NCBI GenBank assembly: GCA_013177805.1
Contig: JABLXU010000003.1
Location: 62,001-126,000, forward strand
DNA length: 64,000 nucleotides
Source of the DNA: Candidatus Omnitrophota bacterium
GTDB lineage: Bacteria > Hinthialibacterota > Hinthialibacteria > Hinthialibacterales > Hinthialibacteraceae
Reading direction: 5' to 3'
Position 1 is the first letter of the stretch. Each line of letters begins with the position of its first letter. Below the pieces are notes generated by a model. The model was not told where the DNA came from, did not search any database, and saw nothing but the letters and a program-made list of their open reading frames with translations. The position numbers and the translations under genes are program-made. Below are positions 27,224-36,677 of the stretch, in pieces.

Positions 27224-30200
27224 ATGACACAGCATGGCCTTCCTGTCAGCCTGGTGGAAAAGCATAACGAGAGAACCAATGTCCAAAAAGCGCGGCGGAT
27301 TCCCGGCGAGTGGCTGGGGAGCGGCTCCATTCAATTGAAGCCGTCCTTGGGGGCGTCCCGGGTGGAGCCGGGCGAACAGGATCAGCCCATAGTGGAAACG
27401 GCGGCCGCGTGGTTGAGCGAAGGCTTGCGGTATTTGGCCGCGTATGCCGGCCTTCCCGCGGTGAGTCCTCTGTACGAATTGGCGCAGAGCCATTATCCCC
27501 GGCTGACGGCCGCGTGGATGAAGAATCACCATCTCCTCACGGAGGTATTGACCGGCGAGGGCGATCCGGTGATCCGCGTGGATACGTCCTGGGTGGAGCC
27601 GTTGCAGGTCACCGTATCGCAAGGCCGGTTGGCCGCCGCCGATCCTTCGGAGACGCAGGGATTGGCGGTGTTATCGGCGCTGGCGTGGGTGCATGTTTTC
27701 GCCACGTTGAAGGGAGAATCGTCCCGGGACGCGTTGCACGCGGTCTTGGACCTGGTGGCCGAATTGCCCGAGGCGGATCTCGAAAGTTTGCACGAGGTGC
27801 TAGGCGGCCGGGTGTTTGACAGCAACAACGCCTTCCGCTTGTTTTTGCAGGGCGCGCAGGACGCCCGGGCGGCCCAGGAACTGGAGGGGTTGGACTTGGC
27901 GCCGTTGCGGGGCATCCGGACCCGGGTGTTGCTGGAAGCGGGAAACCGGTTGGAGCGCGAAGAGTTCGCCGCGCGCCGGGACGGCCGCGGGCCTTCGCTG
28001 GATGTGCCGGCCGCGCTGCTGAAACTGGCGGGAACGCATGACGGCTTCCGGATCGAGGAGCGGGAAATCGACAAATTGCTCAGCCGGCTGCCATCGCTTC
28101 CGGGATGGGACGGCCGCACCGCCGGGCCGGTGATTCAGTTGATTGAAAAGACCGTGAAGTGGCGGGACAAGTGGGTGACCTGGATGCTGGGCCAACAGCG
28201 GCTCGACATGCCGTACGATCAGAGCCGCGTGATCCGGCTGCTGGATGAAGTGATCGAAGATGTCGATGAAAAGCGCGCCTTGATCAACGAGGCGGTAAGC
28301 ACCACGTACGACCTGGAGATCGAAGGCAGCAACATCCTGCGCCTCTCGTCGTGGGCGCGGGAAAGCGGGATGCGGCTGGTGGCGGGGCGGCTGAGCCGGG
28401 CGTTCGGCAACCAGGCGCATTTGTTGTCGGCGGCCCAGGTGCTGGCGGACAAGGAGGGGATGCTGCCGTATGTGAAGCGGCTGCACGAGGCGAGCATGGG
28501 CGTGAGCGCGCTGCAGACGCAGGCGACGCGTCTGTTGCACCTCATTCAGCAGCGGAAGCCGACCCCCTACGCGCAGACCATCGGCGCGCTGAACGCCTAC
28601 GAGGACGCGTTGTTCGAATATCAATCCAAGGAATTCCAACGGATGCTGCGGGAGAAGGACGAAGCGTCGCGGCGTCCCATCGGGCGGCACGGGGCGGATC
28701 TCTGCGGGCAGGTGCTCGACGGATTGCAAAAGCAAATCCGCCACATGTACCAGGTGGCGGCCGAGTTCCGGGACCAGTTGGAATTCTCGAAGAAGAATCC
28801 GGCGGCGTACATCGTCTATCTGCAGCGTCTGCATCCGGCCGAGACCATCAACCTCGCCAACGCCAACCTGTTGCGCGAAGTGCATCCCGGCAAGGAAGAA
28901 GATTTGCGCGATCTGGCGCGGCAGGGCGGGCATTTCACGTATTGCAGTCCCGGCCTGGGGCGGATTCCCGCGGGCTTGGAGAGTCCGGGCGGGGAGGGGG
29001 ATACGCATTGGATCATCCAGGTGGACGACTGGATCGAGGCGATTCCCCTGTTCATCCACGAGCGGGTGGTCAAGCGGACTATTCAGCTGGGCGGCGAGGA
29101 GACCACGGTGGAGATGATCGAGACGGAAGTGGACCAAGACGCGATGGAGGTCTTCTTCCGGCTGCACGCGGAATTCTGGGCGCGCAACATCGAAGCGGTG
29201 ATGGATTCGGAGCACGTGGGCCTGGCGCGCCGGCTGCTGGTCCAGAGCGATCCCGAATGGCGGGGGCAAATGGAGGAATACCGGCGGGCCAATCCGGACA
29301 AGGCGGAGGATGAAGCGGCTCTCTTCGTGACGCAAACGTATCCCGAACTGACTGAAGGCCTTGTGGCCCTGGGGGCGCTGGTGGGTGCGGCCTACCGCGA
29401 GAAGATCGAGGAAGTCAGCCGGATGGTGGAGATGGAGGACATTCCGCGGATCGCGGCGGTAGAGAACGTGATCCGGCAGAACCCGGGCTTGGAGGTGGCC
29501 AAGGCGTTGAAGAAAGGAAGCGCCGTGGCGGTCTTGAAGGAGGCGGTGCGCCAAGTCAACAGCCGGAAGGATTCGCTGAAAACAGAAGCCGCGCGGTTGG
29601 AACCGTGGGCCGGCCTGCCCGCGCGCAAGGTCCCCAGCTTGCACATCCTGACCACCGAGTCAGCGGGCATGACCGAAGGTTATGTGCAGACTTGGATCGA
29701 AGAGGAAATGGCCCTCTACAACGTGGTCCGGCGGGAAGGACTGGAGGGCGAGGTCCAGCAGCGGATGGGCGAGTTCCGGGCGCGGGTGCAGAGTGTGGCC
29801 CGCCAGGTGATCGCTGAATTCGGCATGAGCGTGGTGATCGACGAGGTGATGGCCCAGCAGCGGCTGCCCGAACCGGCGGCGGTGATGACCGTGCTCACGT
29901 CGTTCAAGCCGGTCATGGAGGAAGCCGCCAAACTGGCCGTGTTGATCGAGCTGGACGAGGCGCGTTCGAAAAAGAAACCCCGCTACGACCGGGCGGAGGA
30001 TCCCCCAGAGGTCGAGGAATACCTGAAAAAGCATCGCGCCCGGCTGATGAAGACCGCCGTGGCCAAGGTGGCGGAGAACAACGGCAAGGCCTTCGAAAAG
30101 CGGGTGGAGGAAATCCGGGCGGAGCACAAGAAACTGGATCTCTACGAGGCCCAGAAAAAAGCCATTCAAAGCGAGGCGGATTACCGGGAGGAATTCGAGG

Positions 30201-33200
30201 CCATCCTGCGCTTCGAGGCGCGCGCCGGAGTCTTGGAGGACCTCAACCGCCAGTATCCCGAACAGCGGATCTTCGAGCAGGTGCGGACGTACATCCGCAC
30301 GCATACCGCGCTGGCCAAATCGACCGCCCGCAAGGAAGTGATCGCCCGGCGCCGGCTCAATCATCTGGCCATGCATCCGCTCTATTACTACCAGGCGGCC
30401 GGCGGCAACAAGCGGTACAACCTGCTCTACACGCCCAGCCGCGTCAACTTGGGCGAACGCGAACGCGATTCGGTCGTCAAGTGGCGGCAGTGGGTCGGCG
30501 GGGCGGACCGCTGGGCGGCGCGGGCGGGCTTTGAATTCTACAGCCTGATCAACGAGGGTGGCGTGGAAGAGCGTCCCGCGTTGGCCTACGCGGAAATCCA
30601 AAAAACCTCGGAAAACGCCCTCTGCGTGACTCATTTTGCCGGCTCCAACGCCCTGGCGCTGCTGTGCATGGCGGTGCTGGAAGGCGATGCCGAGGACATG
30701 GCCGACCAGATGAACCTGCGTCAGGACCGGCTGATTCCCCCCGCGGGCGAAGGGTACGGCGGCTATTGCGTGCCCAAGGACGGCCTGTTTTTGGCGTTTG
30801 TGCTTTCGCTGCAAAACGAGGTGAAATTGCGCCAGATGGGCATCCCCGAGCGCTACCACGCGGGGGTGATGCAAATGGCCAAGGAAGTGTTGCTGCATCA
30901 GAACGACTTCGAGAGCCATTTCGCCTGGCAGCGCTGGGCGGCGGAAAAATTGTTGGTGTATAAACAATTGAAGAAATTTTTCGACCTGGACGGCGACATC
31001 CTGGTCTTCCATATCACGAAGATCGCCCGGGCGGTGGAGAACCTGGGGCAGCCCTGGCACGAGACCACCCACGGCTCCAAATTGGTGGCCAACCTGGCGG
31101 CCCGTTGGGGTGTGGACAAGATGATCATCCGGGCCGAGCAGGTCAACCGCTTCATGGTCTTCTACAAGGCGTGGATGATCTATGACGCCTTGCGCGAGGC
31201 GCGGGAAGACGATCCCAACTGCCCGGCCGAGGACGAGGCGGTGGTGGCCCTCTCCGCTGAATACAAGCCCGTGCAGGACGTGCGCTACTCCACCGGCATG
31301 CGGCTGTTCGAGTTGTTGGCGCGGACCGGCGATCACCTTTATCACTCGCTGGACGAGGAAGGGCAGAACCTGGCGTATCTCATGTTCCATGGCTTTGACC
31401 CGGACACACAGGATCCCCGGGGGCGGCGCGTGATCCGTGATCTCTACCAGCTGCTGAACATTACCGGAGACAATCCCGAAATCCAGGCGCGGCTGCGCGA
31501 GGCGTTCCCGCCGCACCGTTCGCCGGGCGACATCGTCATGACTTCGGTGACCCTGGCCTCTACCCAGGACATGCTTTTTTACACGAGCGACACACGGCTG
31601 GATGAAATCGCCTCGCAGGTGCAGGTCATTCTGGGCGATTACGGCCTGACGGAGGATCAAATCCGCGCCAACGCCACCGTGTATGGCGGGCGGCTGCGGC
31701 AATGGGCGGGGATCAAGCCGTTGCCGAAGGCCGAGCAGGATGATCTGATCGCGCGGGTGGACGGCCGCATTCACGCCCTCGTGCTCAAGATGCGGGGGCC
31801 GGGCCGCGGTTACGAGAAGGACATCCAGGGCATCGATGTCCTCAACACCGGCATCCCGTTCCCGGAATTGCTGCGGCTGTTGGATGACATGCCGAAGGTG
31901 GTGGCCCTCATGCGCACCGGCCATCCGCATAGCGCCCTGGCGATTACCGACGGGGCGGCGGGCCGCGCGCGGCGGGCGTTGACGTATCTGGATGTACAGT
32001 TGTTCTTCGCGGCGTGCGAGCAGATCGGCCGCAAGGGTGTCTACCGCGCCGTGGGATTGGGCAAGCGTAACATCGACCGCCTGCGGGAAGAGATGCGCCG
32101 CAAGCGGGACCGGGCCGAACGGTTGTTCCAGGCAGTGGCGGCCGTGGCGCGGGCCGCGGATGACGCGCGGCGGGACCAAGCCGTGGCCGAGGCATTGCGC
32201 CAATACCAGCATTTGCGCGAGAGCATCACCGCGGCGGAAGAGGCGGTGGCGGCCTTGCGGGAAGAAGAGAAGATGAAGCGCTACAAGAAGTGGAAGAAGC
32301 GCGATTATTACATCAGCCAGGCGCTGGCCAAGATCAGCGCCGGCCTTCCCCTGGCGCGGCTCGATTTCGGCATTTGGCTGGCGGGCATCGGCGGTGTGTT
32401 TGCCGTGACCGGCGAGCCGGCGGCGGACATTCAACAGCGCATGGCCCAGTGGAACGAAGGGCTGGAGATCATTGCCCGGCAGGCGGATTCCCGGGAAGCG
32501 GAGGGCGTGCACGGCTTTACGGCCGATGAGCAGGCTGATTTGTACAAGCACCTGGTGCGGCCCGAGTACATTCCCGAAACGCAGCGGTTCGCCCAACAGA
32601 TGTTGGTGGAATCGTCCAGCAAGGCGGTGGAAATCGCTGCGCGCGAGGCGCTGGAGCGGCGCAAGGCCTTGAAGATCCGGGCCGAGCGGGCGCGCGCCTT
32701 TAACGACCGTGAGGACGGATTCCGCGAGTCGTTCAAGGAAGAGGAGATTCCCGCCTTTGAGCAGTCCTGGAACGCCGCACAGAAATGCCTGGCGGAAATC
32801 CAAGCGGGTCTCGAGACCATATACTCCCTGAAGGGAACGGAACCCGAGTGGGCGGAAACGCAATCCCGCATCAACCGCGCCTTCGGCCGGTTCATCGGGC
32901 TGACGCGGGCGGGCTTGACGCGGCTGTTTGAAGAGATTCTCCCCGAACACACCGCCGATCAACGATCGCTCAAGCGGCAGGCCCTGGCCGACCTGGCCAC
33001 CGTGTACACCGGCCGCGAGATTATTCTTGAAGATTTGAAGAAGCTGATCGGCGGCTACGAAGACATTGGCGCGATCGCCCGGTTGGCTGAGGCGGTGGAG
33101 GGGGACCGGGAACGGCTGGAGACCATCGCGCGGGGGATCGAACTGTTGTACATCACCTTTGCCCTGGCCCAGACGCTGGAGTTTGTCTTGGTGCCGGCGG

Positions 33201-35260
33201 AGGATGTGGATCCCGCGCTGCTCTGGAAGAACGTGGTGGATTTCTTCGCGGAAACCATCAACGATCACTGGTTCAATTATTGGCCGTGGGCGTATTCGCG
33301 CGGCGTGGGCTTCCAGGACGTGCCGGATGACGAGAAGTACCGGCTGGCGGTGGAACGCCACGCGTGGCTGTATGACTATTTCCGCGCGTTTTACATTCAC
33401 CGCACCGAGTTGCGGAGTTGGAGCGCGCGCGACCGGGACGCGCTGCTGGGGAACTTCAGCGGCCAGCATCAAATCGTGGCCATCGGCGCGGGCGGTTTCA
33501 CGCCGGACATGATCCGCTGGCGCGCTTACAACCAGCTGCGCGAGCTGGCGTTCCTCAAGAGCGACGGCTTCGAGTTTCCGCCCGTGTTCCACGAGTTTGA
33601 CCCGGATTGGATCGAGGCGGACAAGCGGGTGAATATCGCGTTCCTGTTTCCCATCGGGCGGACGCACGTTTCGCGGGCGCTGCGCGAAGGCCCCACGTTG
33701 AACGCGCAATTGCAAAGCGAAAAGCGTCCGGGAGCCAATCTGCTTATCACCCGCCATGGCCGGTTCGCCGAGGTGGAAGGCGCGAAACGCCAGGTGCTGC
33801 TGGTGGACGACGCGCATTTCTATATCAGCGAAGCCGAGTTCACCGAAGCGTTGAAGCAGCAGAAGCTCAAGAAATCCGAGATCAAGGAGCGGATTCAACA
33901 AGAGAAAGCCGCGGGGCGTTTGACACCCAAGGGTATCCGGGTGGCCGCGCGTTTCGTCAAGAATGGCCGGCCGTCGCCGGTGGCCGCCGGCGGCCTGGTC
34001 CCCTTCCATGGCCTGCCCCTATACATCAATGGGCAATCGGAAGCGGAAGGGATGCCGGCCACGATCCAGTCGCAGGTGTTCACGGACATCACCTACGACA
34101 AATCGCTGTATCCCCGGATCTACACACCGGAAACGGGAGTGCAACTGCCTCCGGAAATCGACTGGTTGAACGAGTGGAATGAAGAATCTGACGGGGACAC
34201 GATTCTCCAGCGGATCGTGGAAGGGTATCCGGAAAAGCGATTCCCGGGTTTGCGGTCTTTTGCTCACGAACACCCGATTATTCTGGTCAAGGGCGCGGCC
34301 GAATCGGGGGCGCGCAATCTGAAGGTCTTCGAGGTGCAGGACGATCACGCCCGCGTGCGCGAGGAGGCGCTCAAGGAAGCGGCGCGCTTCGTGTATGATG
34401 TGTCGCGCGGGCAGAACGTGGTCATCCAGGCGGCGGTTTTCACCAATCCGGAGTTGTGGGCGTCGCCGGAACTGATGGAAAGCTTCGTGGAGCGGCAGAT
34501 CCTGGAGTGGAACACGCCCGTGAACCGCGACGCCTATCCGCGCTCGCAGATTTACGGCTCCATGCGCATCGTGACTTGCTCCCCGCATCCCAAGCGGAAA
34601 TACGAAACCGCCTTCCCGATTTCGCTGATGAGCCTGCAGGTGGCGACCAACGTCGGCCGCGGCGGGACGCTCGAACCGTTGCGCGAGGAGCACATCCAAA
34701 AGCCGTTCCGCAAGATGATCCTCGACGGCTTGCGCGCCGAAGGCCCGAAGGTGATGGAAGCCTTGAACCGCTATGTGGAACAACACGGCGCGGAGTGGGA
34801 AGCGAAGACCGGCAAGCGCATTGGCCGGGACCTGCGCGGTGTGTCGTACGGGTGGGCCAATTATCTGATGTGCGATTACGTCATCACGCCGGTGTTCAAG
34901 CGGCGGGGGCGGCTGGTGGATATCGAGCCGGTGTTCGATGAGACCGGCCGCCGCGTAGGCTCGAAACCGATCCTGCAGGACGAGACCGGCCGTTTCGAGG
35001 GCGAGATCGTGGGCTGGCAGTTCATTCACCTCGAGCCCAATGTCGGCATCGGATTGTGGGACCGTTACAACCTGCGTGAGGAGGCCAACGAGCGGATCCG
35101 CAGCCTGCGCGAAGGCCGTCCCTTCGACTGGAACCGCGTGGGCCAGAGCGACCGGATCGTGCTGCGCAGTTACGTCCTCAGCGGCGAGGAATACTTGAAG
35201 GCCAATTTCGGCAAAAAAGGCATCCAGCGCGCGAAGATCGAAAAAGCGGCGGAAAAATAA
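27224..35260 (+). CDS. Giant cytoplasmic protein of unknown function, possible ATP-grasp-like C-terminus
   Basis: About 2,678 residues (near 300 kDa) in one uninterrupted frame; not recognised. No signal peptide and no clear membrane helix. The first 1,000 residues are mostly charged helices. A conserved-looking middle block (residues about 1050-1400) includes FEFYSLINEGGVEER, CVTHFAGSNALALLCMAVLE and GYGGYCVPKDGLFLAFVLSL. A coiled coil rich in R, E and K spans about 1620-1695. The last 330 residues have the order expected of an ATP-grasp fold: PIILVKGAAESGARN (near 2353), NVVIQAAVF (near 2397), YGSMRIVTCS (near 2443) and LEPNVGIGLWDR (near 2598). That assignment is inference from pattern only. 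ATG 27224 is preferred over TTG 27206 because GAGGG lies before it. Confidence 0.75.
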   Translation: MTQHGLPVSLVEKHNERTNVQKARRIPGEWLGSGSIQLKPSLGASRVEPGEQDQPIVETAAAWLSEGLRYLAAYAGLPAVSPLYELAQSHYPRLTAAWMKNHHLLTEVLTGEGDPVIRVDTSWVEPLQVTVSQGRLAAADPSETQGLAVLSALAWVHVFATLKGESSRDALHAVLDLVAELPEADLESLHEVLGGRVFDSNNAFRLFLQGAQDARAAQELEGLDLAPLRGIRTRVLLEAGNRLEREEFAARRDGRGPSLDVPAALLKLAGTHDGFRIEEREIDKLLSRLPSLPGWDGRTAGPVIQLIEKTVKWRDKWVTWMLGQQRLDMPYDQSRVIRLLDEVIEDVDEKRALINEAVSTTYDLEIEGSNILRLSSWARESGMRLVAGRLSRAFGNQAHLLSAAQVLADKEGMLPYVKRLHEASMGVSALQTQATRLLHLIQQRKPTPYAQTIGALNAYEDALFEYQSKEFQRMLREKDEASRRPIGRHGADLCGQVLDGLQKQIRHMYQVAAEFRDQLEFSKKNPAAYIVYLQRLHPAETINLANANLLREVHPGKEEDLRDLARQGGHFTYCSPGLGRIPAGLESPGGEGDTHWIIQVDDWIEAIPLFIHERVVKRTIQLGGEETTVEMIETEVDQDAMEVFFRLHAEFWARNIEAVMDSEHVGLARRLLVQSDPEWRGQMEEYRRANPDKAEDEAALFVTQTYPELTEGLVALGALVGAAYREKIEEVSRMVEMEDIPRIAAVENVIRQNPGLEVAKALKKGSAVAVLKEAVRQVNSRKDSLKTEAARLEPWAGLPARKVPSLHILTTESAGMTEGYVQTWIEEEMALYNVVRREGLEGEVQQRMGEFRARVQSVARQVIAEFGMSVVIDEVMAQQRLPEPAAVMTVLTSFKPVMEEAAKLAVLIELDEARSKKKPRYDRAEDPPEVEEYLKKHRARLMKTAVAKVAENNGKAFEKRVEEIRAEHKKLDLYEAQKKAIQSEADYREEFEAILRFEARAGVLEDLNRQYPEQRIFEQVRTYIRTHTALAKSTARKEVIARRRLNHLAMHPLYYYQAAGGNKRYNLLYTPSRVNLGERERDSVVKWRQWVGGADRWAARAGFEFYSLINEGGVEERPALAYAEIQKTSENALCVTHFAGSNALALLCMAVLEGDAEDMADQMNLRQDRLIPPAGEGYGGYCVPKDGLFLAFVLSLQNEVKLRQMGIPERYHAGVMQMAKEVLLHQNDFESHFAWQRWAAEKLLVYKQLKKFFDLDGDILVFHITKIARAVENLGQPWHETTHGSKLVANLAARWGVDKMIIRAEQVNRFMVFYKAWMIYDALREAREDDPNCPAEDEAVVALSAEYKPVQDVRYSTGMRLFELLARTGDHLYHSLDEEGQNLAYLMFHGFDPDTQDPRGRRVIRDLYQLLNITGDNPEIQARLREAFPPHRSPGDIVMTSVTLASTQDMLFYTSDTRLDEIASQVQVILGDYGLTEDQIRANATVYGGRLRQWAGIKPLPKAEQDDLIARVDGRIHALVLKMRGPGRGYEKDIQGIDVLNTGIPFPELLRLLDDMPKVVALMRTGHPHSALAITDGAAGRARRALTYLDVQLFFAACEQIGRKGVYRAVGLGKRNIDRLREEMRRKRDRAERLFQAVAAVARAADDARRDQAVAEALRQYQHLRESITAAEEAVAALREEEKMKRYKKWKKRDYYISQALAKISAGLPLARLDFGIWLAGIGGVFAVTGEPAADIQQRMAQWNEGLEIIARQADSREAEGVHGFTADEQADLYKHLVRPEYIPETQRFAQQMLVESSSKAVEIAAREALERRKALKIRAERARAFNDREDGFRESFKEEEIPAFEQSWNAAQKCLAEIQAGLETIYSLKGTEPEWAETQSRINRAFGRFIGLTRAGLTRLFEEILPEHTADQRSLKRQALADLATVYTGREIILEDLKKLIGGYEDIGAIARLAEAVEGDRERLETIARGIELLYITFALAQTLEFVLVPAEDVDPALLWKNVVDFFAETINDHWFNYWPWAYSRGVGFQDVPDDEKYRLAVERHAWLYDYFRAFYIHRTELRSWSARDRDALLGNFSGQHQIVAIGAGGFTPDMIRWRAYNQLRELAFLKSDGFEFPPVFHEFDPDWIEADKRVNIAFLFPIGRTHVSRALREGPTLNAQLQSEKRPGANLLITRHGRFAEVEGAKRQVLLVDDAHFYISEAEFTEALKQQKLKKSEIKERIQQEKAAGRLTPKGIRVAARFVKNGRPSPVAAGGLVPFHGLPLYINGQSEAEGMPATIQSQVFTDITYDKSLYPRIYTPETGVQLPPEIDWLNEWNEESDGDTILQRIVEGYPEKRFPGLRSFAHEHPIILVKGAAESGARNLKVFEVQDDHARVREEALKEAARFVYDVSRGQNVVIQAAVFTNPELWASPELMESFVERQILEWNTPVNRDAYPRSQIYGSMRIVTCSPHPKRKYETAFPISLMSLQVATNVGRGGTLEPLREEHIQKPFRKMILDGLRAEGPKVMEALNRYVEQHGAEWEAKTGKRIGRDLRGVSYGWANYLMCDYVITPVFKRRGRLVDIEPVFDETGRRVGSKPILQDETGRFEGEIVGWQFIHLEPNVGIGLWDRYNLREEANERIRSLREGRPFDWNRVGQSDRIVLRSYVLSGEEYLKANFGKKGIQRAKIEKAAEK

Positions 35261-35286
35261 AAGATCCAGAAATCCATAAAATCGAA

Positions 35287-35316
35287 GCAGGGGGCATGGG
35301 GGAGCATGCCCCCTGC
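35287..35316 (+). terminator. Strong hairpin after the giant gene
   Basis: GCAGGGGGCATG (35287-35298) pairs perfectly with CATGCCCCCTGC (35305-35316) over 12 bases with a six-base loop; only a short AGCTTT follows, so it may need a factor or serve as an mRNA 3' end. It begins 26 bases after the stop. Confidence 0.6.
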
Positions 35317-35373
35317 AGCTTTACGTGCGAATTTATGAATCATCCGGTACGTGCGTCCTTTTTATCAAGCCTG

Positions 35374-35463
35374 CCCGGCTGCTCTTCAACCGGGTTAGCC
35401 GGGGAGATCAATCCACCTCATCCGCGCTCCCTCCAAGAGGAGATTTCCGGTGGGGCTTTTTTT
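35374..35463 (+). terminator. Two successive hairpins ending in seven T
   Basis: CCCGGCT (35374-35380) pairs with AGCCGGG (35397-35403). CCACC (35413-35417) pairs with GGTGG (35449-35453) around an inner CTCC/GGAG, and TTTTTTT follows at 35457-35463. It could be a second terminator of the giant gene or a leader attenuator of the methyltransferase gene starting at 35690. Apart from this, 35261-35689 shows no gene. Confidence 0.45.
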
Positions 35464-35689
35464 GTCTATCCAGAGGTCGAAAAGGACGAAAAAGGCCATT
35501 GGGATTGTAGGATGGGGTTTGAACATGGGGAGGATCCAACCAATTGCTTTCTTTCGGCCAACGAGTAAGGGCATGGGGCACGGTTCCCCTGTGACTTGAT
35601 CCATACGGGTGTTCAATCGTACTTCTGTTCAAACGAAATCCGGGTATTCTTGCCGGGAGGAGATTTATTTTTCCAGGAGGACAAAGCTC

Positions 35690-36373
35690 GTGGTCCGGAA
35701 TGGATTCATGTTCTGGGGCGTGATGGCGGTGGTGATCTTCGGCCTTGGAGTGGCGATACCGGTTGCGAACGCCCAGGAAGACCGGCATTCGTTCTGCCCT
35801 GATCAATTTGAAGACGAAAGCCGTGCCGGGTGGCAACAAGTGGATAAAGTCATTGAGGCCATGGGATTGCGGGAAGGGCAATCCGTGGCGGACATCGGCG
35901 GGGGAACCGGGTATTTTTCCCGGCCGTTTGCGCGGGTGGTGGGGCCGCGGGGAATCGTTTATTGTTGCGATATCGCCCCCACCCTTTTGGAGTACCTGCA
36001 GCTCAGGGCGAAGGTGGAAGAGCTGTCGAACATCGTTACCGTTCTGGCGGCCAGGGACCGGCCGATGCTTCCCCCGGCCAGCGTGGATCACATTTTCTTT
36101 TGCAACACGATTCATCATCTGGAGGACCGGGTGGAGTATTACAAGGGATTGCTGGGATTGCTCAAACCGGGCGGCCAATTGGTGGTAGTCGATTGGAAGC
36201 ACGAGCGGCAGAAAATGGGCCCGCCGCTGTCGCATACGGTTCCAGAAAGCACTGTAATCCGGGAGATGGAAGAAGCCGGTTGGGTCTTAATCCGGGAAGA
36301 GAAATTTTTACAATATCAATATATGCTGATTTTTCAACCGGAGAACGCGCGTTCAGGACCGGAGAAAAAATAA
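35690..36373 (+). CDS. SAM methyltransferase-fold protein with signal peptide
   Basis: 227 residues from GTG 35690, chosen because CAGGAGG stands nine bases before it and because it opens a clean signal peptide (VRNGFMFWGVMAVVIFGLG, then VAIPVANA). The mature part is a class I methyltransferase: VADIGGGTGYFSRPFARVVG, acidic VYCCDIAPTLLEYLQ, IFFCNTIHHLEDRVEYYKGL and LLKPGGQLVVVDWKHE. An exported methyltransferase is puzzling because S-adenosylmethionine is cytoplasmic. The leader may instead be a membrane anchor with the domain inside, or the domain may do something else. A short C-terminal beta region ends LQYQYMLIFQPE. Confidence 0.75.
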   Translation: MVRNGFMFWGVMAVVIFGLGVAIPVANAQEDRHSFCPDQFEDESRAGWQQVDKVIEAMGLREGQSVADIGGGTGYFSRPFARVVGPRGIVYCCDIAPTLLEYLQLRAKVEELSNIVTVLAARDRPMLPPASVDHIFFCNTIHHLEDRVEYYKGLLGLLKPGGQLVVVDWKHERQKMGPPLSHTVPESTVIREMEEAGWVLIREEKFLQYQYMLIFQPENARSGPEKK

Positions 36374-36439
36374 GAAAAGAAAAGGCCGCTTAACGAATCG
36401 GCTGGATTCATCCGGGCCGGTATTTTCGGGTTGGTCCGC

Positions 36440-36465
36440 CCCGGATCCTGATGATCGGGTTTTTT
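36440..36465 (+). terminator. Rho-independent terminator
   Basis: CCC-G-ATC (with one bulged G) pairs with GATCGGG across a five-base loop and is followed by TTTTTT at 36460-36465, about 65 bases after the exported methyltransferase gene. Confidence 0.55.
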
Positions 36466-36505
36466 CCGGTCCAGCCGGTATTCAGCCAATCCCCCCTCTT
36501 TCTTG

Positions 36506-36572
36506 GCGTTGTTGAGTTTTCGTCATGAATCAGTTCCAGAGAGGCAGGTGGCGTAGTCAGTGCCAACAACGC
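36506..36572. other. Inverted repeat in AT-rich spacer
   Basis: GCGTTGTTG (36506-36514) and CAACAACGC (36564-36572) are perfect complements 49 bases apart. The rest of 36374-36677 is increasingly AT-rich and has no gene. Confidence 0.4.
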
Positions 36573-36677
36573 AATAAATTAGCCAGGTGTTTCATTATAT
36601 AAATATAAATTAAATTAATGTAAAGATAGATATTGATTGAGGATGATTCGGGTGAGCCTTACCGTTCGGATATGGCC

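Noticed and set aside
30757..30800. UDP-sugar dehydrogenase signature in the giant protein (GYCVPKD)
   Set aside because: Only four residues resemble GGSCFPKD and no NAD-binding Rossmann motif is in range.
29660..34009. Antisense open frame of 1,449 codons opposite the giant gene
   Set aside because: It has no start signal or recognisable motif and its codon pattern mirrors the strongly coding plus strand; long antisense frames are expected in GC-rich genes.
36506..36572. Integron attC site
   Set aside because: The ends do not match the core RYYYAAC/GTTRRRY pattern in the required order and no integrase is present.
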